Assembly (NCBI RefSeq): GCF_025244665.1
Contig: NZ_CP104205.1
Coordinates: 2,477,001-2,541,000, forward strand
Direction of reading: 5' to 3'
From: Maribacter litopenaei
GTDB lineage: Bacteria > Bacteroidota > Bacteroidia > Flavobacteriales > Flavobacteriaceae
DNA: 64,000 bases
Shown here: positions 31,697-44,729 of the stretch, in pieces
Layout: each line of letters begins with the position of its first letter
Position numbering within the stretch: the stretch's first letter is position 1
The notes under the pieces: generated by a model
What the model was told of the DNA's origin: nothing
Seen by the model: only the letters and a program-made list of their open reading frames with translations
The model's database searches: none
Made by a program: the position numbers and the translations under genes

Positions 31697-33286
31697 ATGA
31701 GCTTTAAGAATGAGATAGAAAGAAGAAGAACCTTTGGTATTATTTCCCATCCGGATGCTGGAAAGACTACCCTAACGGAAAAATTACTCCTTTTTGGAGG
31801 AGCGATACAGGAAGCGGGAGCAGTTAAAAATAATAAAATAAAAAAAACCGCCACCAGTGACTTCATGGAAATTGAGCGACAACGAGGAATATCGGTAGCA
31901 ACTTCCGTTTTAGCATTTATTTACAAGGACAAAAAAATCAATATTCTAGATACTCCAGGACACAAGGATTTTGCCGAAGATACCTTTAGAACATTGACAG
32001 CTGTTGATAGTGTTATAGTGGTTATTGATGTTGCCAAAGGTGTGGAGGAGCAAACCGAAAAACTTGTGGAGGTTTGCCGAATGAGAAAAATACCAATGTT
32101 GGTTTTCATAAACAAGCTAGATAGGGAAGGTCAAGATGCATTCGATCTATTAGATGAACTTGAACAAAAATTAGGACTTTCTGTTACACCTCTTAGTTTT
32201 CCAATTGGAATGGGATATGATTTTAAAGGCATTTACAATATCTACGAAAAAAACATAAATCTATTCAGCGGGGACAGTAAAAAGAACATTGAAGAAACTA
32301 TAGCTTTTGACGACATAGAAAGTCCGAATTGGAAAAAATAATAGGTTCTAAGGCAGCGGAGAATCTTAGGGAAAATCTTGATTTGGTTTGGGGCGTATAT
32401 CCGAGACTTTGACAAGGAGCTTTATTTAAAAGGGGAGCAACAACCCGTATTCTTTGGTTCCGCCCTTAACAATTTTGGCGTTAGAGAACTGTTGGACTGT
32501 TTTATTGAAATTGCGCCCTCTCCAAAGGCAAAAATGGCAGAGGAACGATTGGTAAAGGCCGATGAAAAAAACTTAACGGGATTTGTGTTTAAAATCCATG
32601 CAAATATGGATCCAAAGCACAGAGATCGATTAGCATTTGTAAAAGTTGTTTCCGGTACTTTTGAAAGAAACAAGCCTTATTTACATGTACGACTTGACAA
32701 AAATTTAAAATTCTCAAGTCCCAATGCCTTTTTTGCCGAGAAAAAAGAAATTGTTGATATCTCTTATCCTGGTGATATCGTAGGACTGCATGATACTGGA
32801 AATTTCAAGATTGGAGATACCTTGACCGAAGGTGAGGTATTGCACTATAAGGGCATACCCAGTTTCTCGCCGGAACATTTTAGGTATATCAATAATGCGA
32901 ATCCTATGAAATCCAAACAACTTTACAAGGGAATAGACCAATTAATGGATGAAGGGGTAGCACAACTTTTTACATTAGAAATGAATGGCAGAAAGGTTAT
33001 TGGTACCGTAGGTGCTCTTCAATTTGAGGTCATTCAGTATCGCTTGGAACATGAGTATGGGGCTAAGTGTAGTTATGAAAACTTTCCGGTATACAAAGCT
33101 TGTTGGGTTGGTACTGATAATACAAAAAGTGAGGAATACAAGGAGTTTATTCGAGTAAAGCAAAAGTTTTTGGCAAAGGACAAGAGAGGACAATTGGTTT
33201 TCTTAGCCGATTCTCAATTTTCTTTACAGATGGCCCAACAAAAATATCCTTCCGTTAAACTATACTTTACTTCTGAGTTTGAATGA
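31697..33286 (+). CDS. prfC: Peptide chain release factor 3 (two frame breaks)
   Basis: Repaired product is 529 aa, the normal RF3 length. RF3 is a translational GTPase that recycles RF1/RF2 from the ribosome. GTP-binding motifs are clear: G1 [15 protein letters not shown]2-like [10 protein letters not shown]3 [12 protein letters not shown] and G4 FINKLDRE. The second half contains the RF3-specific [36 protein letters not shown] and a C-terminal [12 protein letters not shown]. The frame is lost near 32327 (a G missing in CCGGAATT) and restored near 32404 (extra A in CCGGACTT). Both are on CCGGA, so this is a whole gene with sequence errors. It is monocistronic, ending in a strong terminator. 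Confidence 0.93.
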
Positions 33287-33314
33287 AAAAGAGCCACTTA
33301 AAGTGGCTCTTTTT
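33287..33314. terminator. Bidirectional terminator between prfC and the DUF3467 gene
   Basis: AAAAAGAGCCACT, loop TAA, AGTGGCTCTTTTT. A and T runs flank the stem on both sides. It touches the stop codon of the minus-strand gene at 33313. Confidence 0.88.
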
Positions 33315-33627
33315 ATGCTTCTCCTGTTGGACCAAAGTTTAATGGTATGGTTGGCTGCTCATAATCCTTAATGGTACCATGTGCCTTCTCAAAGCGCTGT
33401 ACATTATCATTAAGAGCCTTTAAAAACTTTTTGGCATGTTGGGGCGTAAGAATAATTCTACTCTTTACCTTTGCTTTAGGCGCGCCCGGCATCAAGCTGA
33501 TAAAATCAACCACGAATTCCGAGACCGAATGATTAATGATAGCCAAATTAGAGTAAACTCCCTCCGAAGTTTTTTCGTCCAGCTCAATATTGATCTGTTT
33601 TTGATTCTGATTTTTATTTTCGCTCAT
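33313..33627 (-). CDS. DUF3467 domain protein
   Basis: 104 aa with a charged, Gln/Asn-rich N-terminus followed by the DUF3467 region: EGVYSNLAIINHS, EFVVDFISLMPGAPKAKVKSR, IILTPQHAKKFLKALNDNV. This family commonly lies next to rpoC in Bacteroidota; its role is not established. No signal peptide. Here a terminator lies between rpoC and this gene, so it depends on read-through or on a promoter in the short gap. The frame is intact. Confidence 0.85.
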   Translation of the reverse strand: MSENKNQNQKQINIELDEKTSEGVYSNLAIINHSVSEFVVDFISLMPGAPKAKVKSRIILTPQHAKKFLKALNDNVQRFEKAHGTIKDYEQPTIPLNFGPTGEA

Positions 33628-33651
33628 CGGTATATATCAAAATTAACAATT

Positions 33652-33681
33652 AAAAAAGCCCTCATTTAATGAGGGCTTTTT
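33652..33681 (-). terminator. Terminator at the end of the rpoBC operon
   Basis: AAAAAAGCCCTCAT, loop TTA, ATGAGGGCTTTTT. On the minus strand it follows the rpoC stop by a few bases and ends in a T-run. It is near-symmetrical. Confidence 0.85.
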
Positions 33682-33685
33682 AGTA

Positions 33686-36600
33686 TTAGAATCTCAAGGC
33701 CTCTTTTCTCGCCATTATCTCATCGTATTCTTCCTTAGAACCAACTATGATGTTTTCATAGTCTCTCATACCCGTACCAGCAGGTATTTTGTGGCCTACG
33801 ATAACATTTTCTTTTAGTCCTTCTAAAGTATCTACTTTACCGCTTACGGCAGCTTCGTTCAGTACTTTAGTAGTTTCCTGGAACGATGCAGCGGATATAA
33901 ACGATTTGGTCTGCAAGGAAGCTCCGGTTATACCTTGTAAAATAGGTGTTGCCGTTGCTGCAATTGCATCCCTAGCTTCAACTAAAGCCTTATCACTTCG
34001 TTTTAAAATTGAGTTTTCATCACGAAGCTCCCTTAAAGTAACAATCTGTCCTGGTTTCAGATTTTCAGAATCACCAGCTTCCATAACAACCTTTTTTCCA
34101 AAAATCTCATCATTTTCGATGATAAAATCATCTTTATGAATCAATTGGTTCTCTAGGAAAATAGTATCTCCCGGATCTTCTATTCTAACCTTACGCATCA
34201 TCTGCCTAACGACCACCTCAAAGTGTTTATCATTAATTTTTACACCTTGTAAACGATATACTTCCTGCACTTCATTTACCAGGTACTGTTGTACAGCCGA
34301 TGGTCCCTTGATGGCCAATATATCCTCCGGCGTAATCGATCCGTCGGAAAGTGGCATACCAGCTCTCACATAATCGTTCTCCTGAACCAAAATCTGATTG
34401 GAGAGTTTCACCAAGTATTTCTTGACTTCTCCTAACTTGGACTCGATGATAATCTCTCGATTACCTCTTTTTATCTTACCGAATGAGACTACACCGTCAA
34501 TTTCGGATACTACCGCTGGGTTAGATGGATTACGGGCTTCGAATAATTCGGTTACCCTTGGAAGACCACCGGTAATATCCCCTGCCTTTGCAGACTTACG
34601 TGGGATTTTCACCAAAATCTTACCTTCTTTAATCTTATCACCATTGTCCACCATGATATGGGAACCTACAGGAAGGTTGTAAGAACGTAATGTCTCTCCT
34701 TTACTATCCTGAATAAGTAGCGTAGGAATCAACTTTTTGTTTCTTGACTCTGAAATTACCTTTTCCTGGAATCCAGTCTGCTCGTCAATCTCTACTTGAT
34801 AAGTTACACCTTGCTCAATATTCTCATAGGCAATTTTACCCGGAAATTCTGATACAATAACACCATTATACGGATCCCAAGAACAAATTAAATCTCCTTT
34901 TTGAACCTTGGCTCCATCTTCTATAAATAATTGCGAACCGTATGGGATATTATTGGTGCTTAGAGTAATACCTGTTTTGGCATCAACCACCTTAATTTCG
35001 GTAGTTCTAGAAATAACGATGTCTACTATCTTACCTTCTGAGTTTTCACCTTTAACCGTTCTCAAATCCTCAATTTCGGCAATACCGGAGAATTTAGCCT
35101 CCAATTTATTGTCCTCGGAAATGTTACCAGCGATTCCACCCACGTGGAAGGTACGAAGTGTCAACTGAGTACCTGGTTCACCGATTGACTGTGCTGCCAC
35201 AACTCCAACTGCCTCACCCCTTTGAACCATCTTATTGGTTGAAAGGTTTCTACCATAACATTTAGCACAAATTCCTTGTTGTGCCTCACAAGTCAATGCT
35301 GATCTCACTTCAACCGTTTCAATAGCGGAAGCCTCAATTTTCTTAACATCGGACTCCATGATTTCCTGACCGGCCTTCAATAACATCTCCTCAGAAATTG
35401 GGTCATAGACATCGTGCAAGGATACACGTCCAAGAATTCTTTCTCCCAAGGACTCCACTATTTCCTCGTTTTTCTTCAATGCCTGAACCTCTACTCCACG
35501 TAAGGTTTCACAATCCTCGATATTGATAATAACATCTTGGGAAACATCTACCAAACGACGCGTTAGATAACCGGCATCAGCTGTTTTAAGAGCCGTATCC
35601 GCCAATCCCTTACGTGCACCGTGCGTAGAAATAAAGTATTCAAGAATTGAAAGACCTTCCTTAAAGTTGGAAAGAATCGGGTTTTCAATAATCTCTCCAC
35701 CACCTGCAGTCGATTTCTTCGGTTTCGCCATCAATCCTCGCATACCTGTCAACTGACGAATCTGTTCCTTGGAACCCCTAGCACCTGAATCAAGCATCAT
35801 ATACACGGAGTTAAAGCCTTGCTGATCTTCCCTGATACGCTTCATGGCCAACTCGGTCAACATGGCGTTCGTGGAAGTCCACACATCGATTACCTGATTG
35901 TAACGTTCGTTATTGGTGATTAGACCCATGTTATAGTTGGCCATAATACCATCGACCTGACCGTTGGCATCATTGATCATATCGTGCTTTTCTTCGGGAT
36001 AATGATATCCCCCAAGCTGAAGGACAATCCGCCTTTAAAAGCGAACTCGTATCCCATAGTCTTGATCTTGTCCAAGAAATCCGCAGTAGTTGGCACATCG
36101 GTAACGGAAAGTATGTCACCAATGATATCCCTTAGAGATTTCTTGTTCAATACCTTATTGATATAACCGGCAGCTTCGGGCACTTCCATGTTGAACAATA
36201 CCCTTCCCACGGTAGTTGGAATAATCTGGTATACCAATTCTCCTGCTTCATTAAAATCCTTCGCCCTAACTTTAATACCGGCGTTCAACGCAACTTTTCC
36301 TTCGTTGAAAGCGATTTCCACTTCTTCTGCGGAATAGAAAGTCAAACCTTCACCTTTTACTGGAACTTCCGGCGTTGATTTACGCTCTTTTGTCATATAG
36401 TAAAGACCCAAGACCATATCCTGGGAAGGTACCGTAATTGGCGAACCATTTGCCGGGTTCAAGATATTATGGGAAGCCAACATCAACAGTTGTGCTTCCA
36501 AAATGGCCTCAGGACCCAACGGAAGGTGAACCGCCATCTGGTCACCATCAAAATCCGCGTTAAAGGCGGTACAAACCAATGGGTGCAGACGAATAGCCTT

Positions 36601-37983
36601 ACCTTCAATCAATTTGGGCTGAAATGCCTGAATACCCAATCTGTGTAATGTAGGGGCACGGTTCAGCAATACCGGATGTCCTTTCAGGACATTTTCCAAA
36701 ATATCCCAAACAACAGGCTCTTTCTTATCTATTATTTTCTTGGCGGACTTCACCGTTTTTACAATGCCCCTTTCAATTAATTTCCTAATTACGAAAGGCT
36801 TGTACAGCTCGGCAGCCATATCTTTTGGAAGACCACATTCGAACAATTTCATTTCAGATCCTACAACGATAACCGAACGTGCAGAGTAATCCACCCGCTT
36901 ACCAAGAAGGTTTTGACGGAAACGACCTTGTTTACCCTTCAAAGAATCCGAAAGGGATTTTAAAGGTCTATTTGATTCCGTTTTAACCGCCGATGCTTTT
37001 CTTGTATTGTCAAAAAGAGAATCCACGGCTTCCTGAAGCATACGTTTCTCGTTTCTAAGAATAACTTCCGGTGCCTTTATCTCAACCAACCTTTTTAAAC
37101 GATTGTTTCTGATAATGACCCTTCTGTACAAATCGTTCAAATCTGAAGTTGCGAAACGTCCACCGTCCAAAGGAACCAACGGTCTTAATTCGGCGGAATT
37201 ACCGGAATAACCTTCATGATCATCCACTCCGGAAGATTCTCACGATTGTCCTGGGACTCCCTTAAGGCCTCCACAACTTGAAGTCTCTTTAGAGCCTCGG
37301 TTTTTCTTTGCTTGGAAGTCTCCGTATTTGCCTTGTGCCTCAATTCAAAAGATAGTTCCTTTAAATTGATTCTGCCCAAAAGATCTATCAAACATTCCGC
37401 ACCCATCTTGGCGATGAACTTGTTTGGATCGGTATCCTCCAAGTATTGATTCTCTTGTGGAATGGATTCCAAAATGTTCAGATATTCCTCCTCAGTCAAG
37501 AAATCCATTTTTTGGATTTCCTCTCCCTCAGGACCTTTGGCGATACCAGGCTGAATTACTACATACCTTTCGTAGTAGATGATCATATCCAATTTTTTGG
37601 AAGGCAGCCCTAACAAGTACCCAATTTTATTCGGTAAGGAACGGAAATACCAAATATGTGCGACAGGAACCACCAAATTGATATGACCTACCCTATCCCT
37701 ACGTACCTTTTTCTCGGTAACTTCAACACCACATCGGTCACAAACAATACCTCGGTAACGGATTCTCTTATACTTTCCACACGCACATTCGTAGTCCTTC
37801 ACAGGTCCGAATATACGCTCACAGAACAATCCGTCACGTTCCGGTTTGTGGGTTCTATAATTGATTGTTTCAGGCTTTAAAACCTCACCTCTCGGACTCT
37901 GCCAAAATTGCTTCGGGCGAAGCCAATCCGATTGAAATTTTATCAAACCTTTTTACTTGGTTATTATCTTTTAATCTAGCCAT
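33686..37983 (-). CDS. rpoC: RNA polymerase beta' subunit (three frame breaks)
   Basis: Repaired product is about 1432 aa, the usual Bacteroidota length. It forms the catalytic core with RpoB. Seen: the N-terminal zinc site ([20 protein letters not shown]), the Mg-binding active site ([18 protein letters not shown]), the second zinc segment ([18 protein letters not shown]), and [15 protein letters not shown]. The true start is [20 protein letters not shown] at 37983, separated from the rest by an extra base near 37892. Two more breaks, near 37190 and 35994, are a lost G or C in CCGGAATT and CCGGAAGA. It lies 57 bases after rpoB in the classical order. RpoC is essential, so these are sequence errors rather than a pseudogene. 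Confidence 0.95.
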
Positions 37984-38040
37984 AATAGCGTACTGATAAT
38001 GATTTTAAATGTGTTTAAAACAGCCTCTTAAAGACCATCG

Positions 38041-41000
38041 TTATTCTTCCAACCTGATATCCAAACCTAATCCCTTAAGCTCGTGCATCAATACATTGAA
38101 AGATTCGCGCAAACCAGGTTCCGGCATCGTCTCACCTTTTACGATGGATTCGTAGGTCTTGGCCCTGCCGATAACATCATCCGATTTAACGGTCAATATT
38201 TCACGTAAGGTTGCCGATGCACCGTACGCCTCCAAGGCCCAAACTTCCATCTCCCCAAAACGCTGACCACCAAATTGTGCTTTACCACCCAATGGCTGTT
38301 GCGTAATCAAAGAGTAAGGTCCTATGGAACGTGCATGCATCTTATCATCTACCATGTGACCTAATTTCAGCATGTAGATAACACCAACTGTTGCCGGCTG
38401 GTCAAAACGCTGCCCTGTACCACCATCATAAAGATGTGTGTGCCCAAATCTAGGGATACCGGCCTCATCCGTATAGGCGTTGATTTCATCCAAGGATGCA
38501 CCATCGAAAATTGGGGTAGCGAATTTTCTACCCAGTTTCAATCCGGCCCAACCCAACACGGTTTCATATATCTGACCAATGTTCATACGGGAAGGTACAC
38601 CTAACGGGTTCAATACAATATCAACCGGTGTTCCGTCCTCTAAGAAAGGCATATCCTCCTGACGCACGATTCTGGATACGATACCTTTGTTACCGTGACG
38701 GCCCGCCATTTTATCACCTACTTTAAGCTTACGTTTTTTGGCAATATAGACTTTGGCCAATTTCATAATACCCGCTGGTAATTCATCCCCAACGGAAATC
38801 GTAAACTTATCCCTTCTCAAGTTTCCTTGAAGATCGTTCAACTTGATCTTATAGTTGTGAAGCAAATCGGCAACAGAATTGTTGGTATCCGTATCCGTAG
38901 TCCAGCTTCCGCTCACCAAGTGTGCGAAATCGTCCACGGAGTTCAACATCTTCATGGTATATTTCTTACCTTTTGGCAATACCTCCTCACCCAAATCATT
39001 CAATACACCTTGGGAAGTTTTTCCATTTACCAGGGTAAATAGTTTCTCTACCAATATATCTTTTAGCTCTTGGAATTTAACTTCATATTCCAATTCCAGT
39101 TTGGAAAGTTCCTCCTTGTCCTCAGAACGCTTTCTCTTATCCTTTACAGATCTTGAAAACAACTTCTTATCGATAACCACACCTCGTAAAGATGGGGAAG
39201 CTTTCAAAGAAGCATCCTTTACATCACCTGCTTTATCACCAAAGATGGCACGTAACAACTTCTCTTCGGAGTTGGGTCTGATTCCCCTTTTGGAGTAATC
39301 TTACCAATAAGGATATCTCCTGGCTTCACTTCGGCACCAATACGAATCATACCATTTTCATCCAAATCCTTTGTTGCCTCTTCGGAAACGTTCGGAATAT
39401 CATGGGTAAGCTCTTCTGCACCCAATTTGGTATCGCGCACCTCCAAAGAATATTCATCAACATGGATAGAGGTAAAAATATCTTCTCTAACCACTTTCTC
39501 AGAAATTACGATTGCATCCTCAAAGTTATATCCCTTCCAAGGCATGAACGCTACTGTAAGGTTTCTACCTAAAGCCAGTTCACCCTTCTCGGTTGCATAT
39601 CCCTCACACAATACCTGACCTTTCTTAACTCTGTCCCCTTTCTTAACAATAGGCTTCAAGTTAATGCTAGTACCTTGATTCGTCTTTCTGAACTTTACCA
39701 AGTAATACGTCTTCTCATCCTCATCAAAAGAAATCAATCTTTCCTCATCAGTCCTATCATATTTGATGATGATTTTCTGTGAATCTACATATTCGATGAC
39801 ACCATCACCTTCAGCATTTATCAAAACCCTAGAATCCGAGGCCACTTGCCTTTCAAGACCTGTACCCACAATTGGAGATTGAGGTTTTAAAAGAGGAACC
39901 GCCTGACGCATCATGTTGGATCCCATCAAGGCACGGTTAGCATCATCATGCTCCAAGAAAGGAATCAAGGATGCGGATATGGATGCAATTTGGTTTGGAG
40001 CAACGTCCGTATAGTGGATTTCGGCTGGATCAACTACTGGGAAGTCACCTTCCTCCCTTGCAATAACCTTATCGGTATCTATCTGCCCATTTTCCTTTAA
40101 AGGAATATTTGCCTGCGCAATCTTCATTCCTTCTTCTTCCTCGGCACTTAAATATGTGTAATTTTCTAAATCAACCTTAGAGTCTTCCACTTTTCTATAT
40201 GGAGTTTCCAAGAAGCCCATTGGGTTCACTTTGGCAAATACAGAGAGTGAAGAAATCAAACCAATGTTCGGACCTTCAGGTGTTTCAATAGGACAAAGAC
40301 GTCCATAATGCGTATAGTGAACGTCACGTACCTCAAAACCTGCTCTTTCCCTGGAAAGACCGCCTGGCCCAAGTGCAGATAATCTTCTTTTGTGCGTTAT
40401 CTCAGCAAGTGGATTGGTCTCAGTCCATAAACTGAGATAACTGGTTTGTACCAAAGAATGAATTGATTACAGAAGACAAAGTCTTTGCATTAATCAAATC
40501 GATAGGAGTAAACACCTCATTGTCACGTACGTTCATACGCTCACGAATTGTTCTTGCCATACGTGCAAGACCCACACCAAATTGTTGAGACAATTGTTCA
40601 CCTACCGTACGAACACGACGGTTTGAAAGGTGGTCTATATCATCAATCTCCGCTTTCGAGTTGATAAGCTCAATCAAATATTTTATAATGGTTATGATAT
40701 CTTCCTTGGTCAAAACTTGTTTGTCCATTCCAATATCAAGACCTAATTTTTTGTTCATTCTATAACGACCAACTTCACCTAAGTTGTAACGCTGATCTGA
40801 GAAGAACAATTTATCAATAATACCCCTGGCCGTTTCCTCATCGGGTGGCTCGGCATTACGTAATTGTCTGTAAATATGTTCAACAGCCTCCTTTTCAGAG
40901 TTCGTTGGATCCTTTTGAAGTGTATTATGAATAATCGCATAATCAGACTGCGCATTATTCTCTTTATGCAAAAGAATTGTCTTAACGTCGGCCTCTAAAA

Positions 41001-41850
41001 TCTCTGCAATATGTTCTTTCTCAAGAACTGTATCACGATCCAAAACGATCTCGTTTCTCTCAATGGAAACTACCTCACCGGTATCCTCATCCACAAAATC
41101 CTCGTGCCAAGTGTTCAAAACCCTTGCAGCAAGTTTACGTCCTAGTACCTTTTTAAGACCTGCATTGGAAACCTTAACTTCCTCTGAAAGGTCAAAAATT
41201 TCCAAAATATCCTTGTCCCTTTCAAAACCAATGGCTCTAAATAGGGTGGTTACGGGTAATTTTTTCTTTCTATCAATATAAGCGTACATTACGCCATTGA
41301 TATCGGTAGCAAATTCTATCCAAGAACCTTTAAAAGGAATAACCCTGGCAGAATACAATTTTGTACCGTTTGCATGGAAAGACTGTCCAAAGAATACACC
41401 AGGAGAACGGTGTAATTGGGAAACCACTACTCTTTCCGCTCCATTTATAACAAAAGTACCACTTGGAGTCATGTAGGGTATTGTCCCTAAATAAACGTCC
41501 TGTACAATAGTTTCAAAATCTTCGTGTTCCGGATCGGTACAATATAACTTTAACCTAGCCTTTAACGGAACGCTATAAGTAAGACCCCGCTCAATACACT
41601 CTTGAATGGAGTATCTTGGTGGATCGATAAAATAATCTAAAAATTCCAGTACGAACTGATTTCTAGTATCAGTTATGGGGAAGTTTTCCATGAAGGTATT
41701 GTACAATCCCTCATCACCTCTTTGATCAGATTTGGTTTCAAGTTGAAAAAAATCTTGAAAGGATTTAATCTGAATATCCAAGAAATCCGGATACTGCGGA
41801 GTATTCTTAGCGGATGCAAAATTTATTCTTTCAGTCTGATTTGTGAACAT
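38041..41850 (-). CDS. rpoB: RNA polymerase beta subunit (two frame breaks)
   Basis: Repaired product is about 1269 aa. It contains the classic rifampicin-region segments ([12 protein letters not shown], then [20 protein letters not shown] and [19 protein letters not shown]), [15 protein letters not shown] near the active centre, and the C-terminal [20 protein letters not shown]. The frame breaks near 40422, inside the rifampicin-region segment where Asp is followed by an expected Gln or Glu, and near 39267, where CCGGAAGAG lost a base. The corrected length is 1270 codons with stop. The first break sits on a GGAC-GAGACC context. Co-transcribed with rpoC. Confidence 0.95.
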
Positions 41851-41924
41851 CTACGGACAGTGTTTTGATCGTGAGTACTATTGGGGTGGTATATCACTTA
41901 ATATACCTGATTCTATAAAAAGGC

Positions 41925-41957
41925 TTAGGTCTAGCCGCAAAATGCGAAAAGACCTAA
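41925..41957 (-). terminator. Terminator or attenuator between rplL and rpoB
   Basis: On the minus strand TTAGGTCT pairs with AGACCTAA around an inner CGCA/TGCG stem, followed by GCCTTTTT. A partial terminator here commonly sets the ratio of ribosomal protein to polymerase transcripts. Confidence 0.75.
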
Positions 41958-41981
41958 ACCAAATGCAATATGGTAAAGCTA

Positions 41982-42362
41982 TTATTTAAGCTCAACTTCT
42001 GCTCCTGCTTCTTCCAATGATTTTTTGATACCTTCTGCCTCGTCTTTAGCGATACCTTCTTTAACAGCTTTTGGTGCGCTATCAACGATATCTTTAGCAT
42101 CTTTCAATCCTAAACCAGTTAATTCCTTAACCAATTTAACTACAGCAAGCTTAGAAGCTCCTGCTGATTTCAAAATTACATCGAATTCTGATTTTTCCTC
42201 TGCAGCTTCACCAGCTTCAGCGGCACCACCACCAGCAGCAACAGCTACTGCAGCAGCAGCAGGCTCAATACCGTATTCTTCTTTTAATATATCAGCTAAC
42301 TCGTTTACTTCTTTTACTGTAAGGTTAACCAATTGTTCTGCGAAATCTTTTAAATCTGCCAT
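41982..42362 (-). CDS. rplL: 50S ribosomal protein L7/L12
   Basis: 126 aa. It has the N-terminal dimerisation helices ([19 protein letters not shown]), an Ala/Gly-rich hinge (residues about 35-52) and the conserved C-terminal factor-binding domain ([40 protein letters not shown]). It forms the ribosomal stalk with L10 and recruits translation GTPases. It lies 50 bases after rplJ. The frame is intact. Confidence 0.97.
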   Translation of the reverse strand: MADLKDFAEQLVNLTVKEVNELADILKEEYGIEPAAAAVAVAAGGGAAEAGEAAEEKSEFDVILKSAGASKLAVVKLVKELTGLGLKDAKDIVDSAPKAVKEGIAKDEAEGIKKSLEEAGAEVELK

Positions 42363-42412
42363 TTTCTATCGTTTAATAAAATTTTAAAATATACTTAGTT
42401 TTTAGTGCGTAC

Positions 42413-42928
42413 TTATCTTTCGGATAATGTCTTAAGGATTCCGGCAAGTTTACCTCCACCAGATTTAAGTCCGGAAATAACATTTTTCGCTGGAGATTGT
42501 AACAATCCGATGATTTCTCCAATCATTTCCTCTTTAGACTTAATGCTCACTAAAGCATCCAAAGTTTCATCACCCACATAAATTGCTTCCTCTACAAAAG
42601 CACCTTTCAATAAAGGTTTATTGGATTTTTTCCTGAAATTCTTAATAAGTTTTGCCGGAGCATTACCTACTTCAGAGAACATTAAAGAGGTATTCCCCTT
42701 TAATACTTCGGAAGTTCACCAAATTCCTTTTCGGAAGCTTCCATTGCCTTTGCAAGCAATGTATTTTTAACTACTGCAAGTTTAATATTTGCCTTAAAAC
42801 AAGCTCTTCTCAAATCAGAGGTTGTTCCTGCATCCATTCCGAGAAATATCCGCTAGATAAATAATGGAATTTTCACCCAACTGCGTAGTTAAATCTTGTA
42901 TAACCGTTGCTTTTTCTTCTCTTGTCAT
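42413..42928 (-). CDS. rplJ: 50S ribosomal protein L10 (two frame breaks)
   Basis: Repaired product is 171 aa, the normal length. It starts MTREEKATVIQDLTTQLGEN at 42928 and continues with SIIYLADIS, then AGTTSDLRRACFKANIKLAV, EFGELPEVLKGNTSLMF and the C-terminal stalk helix. L10 anchors L7/L12 dimers to the ribosome and represses its own operon in many bacteria. Breaks: near 42842 (extra A in CCGGAAAT on the plus strand) and near 42708 (a G lost in CCGGAAGT). Both are on CCGGA. Only the second part would be found by a naive gene caller. Confidence 0.93.
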
Positions 42929-42953
42929 AATTGATATTTTTAACTAGCAGTGC

Positions 42954-43643
42954 TTAAACTGACTTTGGGTCTAATTGAACGCTAGGACTCATAGTGCTAG
43001 ACAAGAAAATACTTTTCATGTATACACCTTTTGCAGCAGTTGGTTTCATCTTGTTCAAAGTTTCCAATAACTCTTTTGCATTACCTGCAATTTTATCAGG
43101 GGAAAAAGAAACCTTCCCGATTGCAGCATGAACAATACCCGTCTTATCAACTTTAAAATCAATCTTACCAGCTTTAACCTCAGATACCGCCTTAGCAATA
43201 TCCATAGTCACTGTACCCGTTTTTGGATTGGGCATTAAACCTCTTGGCCCTAGAACACGTCCCAAAGGTCCAAGTTTACCCATAACGCTTGGCATAGTGA
43301 TGATTACATCAACATCTGTCCAACCATTTTTAATTTTATCCAAATATTCGTCCAATCCAACATAGTCAGCACCTGCTTCTTTAGCTTCGGCTTCCTTATC
43401 CGGAGTCACCAAAGCCAATACTTTTAAATCTTTACCGGTACCATGAGGAAGTGTCACCACCCCACGTACCATTTGATTCGCCTTACGGGGATCTACACCC
43501 AAACGGACAGCTATATCAACAGATGCATCAAACTTTGTGCTTGTTATTTCTTTTACTAAAGCAGAAGCCTCTTCCAAAGAATAAAGTTTATCCTTTTCAA
43601 TTTTGGAGTGCGCTTCCTTTTGCTTTTTTGTCAACTTTGCCAT
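42954..43643 (-). CDS. rplA: 50S ribosomal protein L1
   Basis: 229 aa, full length and in frame. Conserved L1 segments: [53 protein letters not shown] and the C-terminal [20 protein letters not shown]. It binds 23S rRNA at the L1 stalk and, in many bacteria, its own mRNA. It follows rplK by 19 bases. Confidence 0.97.
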   Translation of the reverse strand: MAKLTKKQKEAHSKIEKDKLYSLEEASALVKEITSTKFDASVDIAVRLGVDPRKANQMVRGVVTLPHGTGKDLKVLALVTPDKEAEAKEAGADYVGLDEYLDKIKNGWTDVDVIITMPSVMGKLGPLGRVLGPRGLMPNPKTGTVTMDIAKAVSEVKAGKIDFKVDKTGIVHAAIGKVSFSPDKIAGNAKELLETLNKMKPTAAKGVYMKSIFLSSTMSPSVQLDPKSV

Positions 43644-43662
43644 TTAATTGCTTTTTAAGATT

Positions 43663-44101
43663 TTAAAAAGGTCTTTTACCTGCAACCTTCATACCCATTG
43701 AACGAGCAGTACCGGCAATCATACTCATAGCCGATTCTATCGTAAATGCATTAAGGTCTGCCATCTTATCTTCGGCTATTGCCTTGATTTGATCCCAGGT
43801 TACACTACCCAATTTTACTCTGTTAGGTTCGCCAGATCCTTTTTTAATCTTAGCCGCTTCCAATAGCTGAACTGCCGCTGGTGGTGTTTTAACGACGAAG
43901 TCAAAAGACTTGTCCTTGTAAACGGTGATAACAACTGGTAAAACCTTACCTTGTTTGTCCTGTGTACGAGCATTGAACTGCTTACAGAACTCCATGATGT
44001 TAACACCGGCAGCACCTAAGGCGGAGTCCAACCGGTGGCGATGGATTCGCTGCACCTCCCCTAACTTGTAGCTTAACTACTTTACCTACTTCTTTTGCCA
44101 T
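43663..44101 (-). CDS. rplK: 50S ribosomal protein L11 (one frame break)
   Basis: Repaired product is 145 aa. It starts [20 protein letters not shown] at 44101, continues [20 protein letters not shown] and includes [20 protein letters not shown] and the C-terminal [11 protein letters not shown]11 forms the GTPase-associated centre with 23S rRNA. The frame breaks near 44025: the plus strand has GGAGTCC where GGGTCC is needed, one extra base at a GGACC/GGTCC site. It is the first ribosomal protein gene after nusG. Confidence 0.95.
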
Positions 44102-44167
44102 TGTTTAAAATTAAATTGAAAGTGTGTTAATGGAAGCAACACAACTTTTAAATATGTAACAATTATC

Positions 44168-44719
44168 TTAAATCTTTTCTACCTGCATATAGCTTAACTC
44201 CAATGGTGTTTTTCTTCCAAAAATCTTTACCATTACTTCAAGCTTACGCTTTTCTTCGTTTATCTTTTCCACGGTACCATTAAAACCATTAAAAGGACCA
44301 TCGATAACCTTAACGGTTTCACCAAATACAAAAGGTATAGCCACACTATCCGTATTCACGGCCAACTCATCTACCTTACCTAGCATCCTGTTTACCTCAG
44401 ACTTTCTAAGAGGCACTGGATCACCGCCTTTGGTTTCACCTAAAAAGCCAATAACATTGGTTATGGATCGAATAATGTGAACCATCTCACCTCCCAAATT
44501 GGCTTTTACCATAATATATCCCGGAAAATAAACCCTTTCCTTATTAATTTTCTTTCCGTTCCTAATTTGAATTACTTTTTCAGTTGGAACCAAAACTTCT
44601 TCCAAATAATCGGAAAAACCATGACGCTCCACTTCACTCTCTATGTAGCCTTTGATTTTGTTTTCCTGACCACTTACAGCTCTTACTACATACCATTTCT
44701 TTTCCAATACTTCTGACAT
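44168..44719 (-). CDS. nusG: Transcription termination/antitermination protein NusG
   Basis: 183 aa from MSEVLEKKWYVVRAVSGQEN; an ATG three codons upstream is possible, but the family starts here. The NGN domain has KWYVVRAVSGQENKIKGYI, VYFPGYIMVKANLG and GFLGETKGGDPVPL; the C-terminal KOW domain has GETVKVIDGPFNGFNGTVEK. It couples RNA polymerase to Rho and to the ribosome. It sits in the universal secE-nusG-rplK order. Confidence 0.96.
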   Translation of the reverse strand: MSEVLEKKWYVVRAVSGQENKIKGYIESEVERHGFSDYLEEVLVPTEKVIQIRNGKKINKERVYFPGYIMVKANLGGEMVHIIRSITNVIGFLGETKGGDPVPLRKSEVNRMLGKVDELAVNTDSVAIPFVFGETVKVIDGPFNGFNGTVEKINEEKRKLEVMVKIFGRKTPLELSYMQVEKI

Positions 44720-44729
44720 AGAGCTCAAA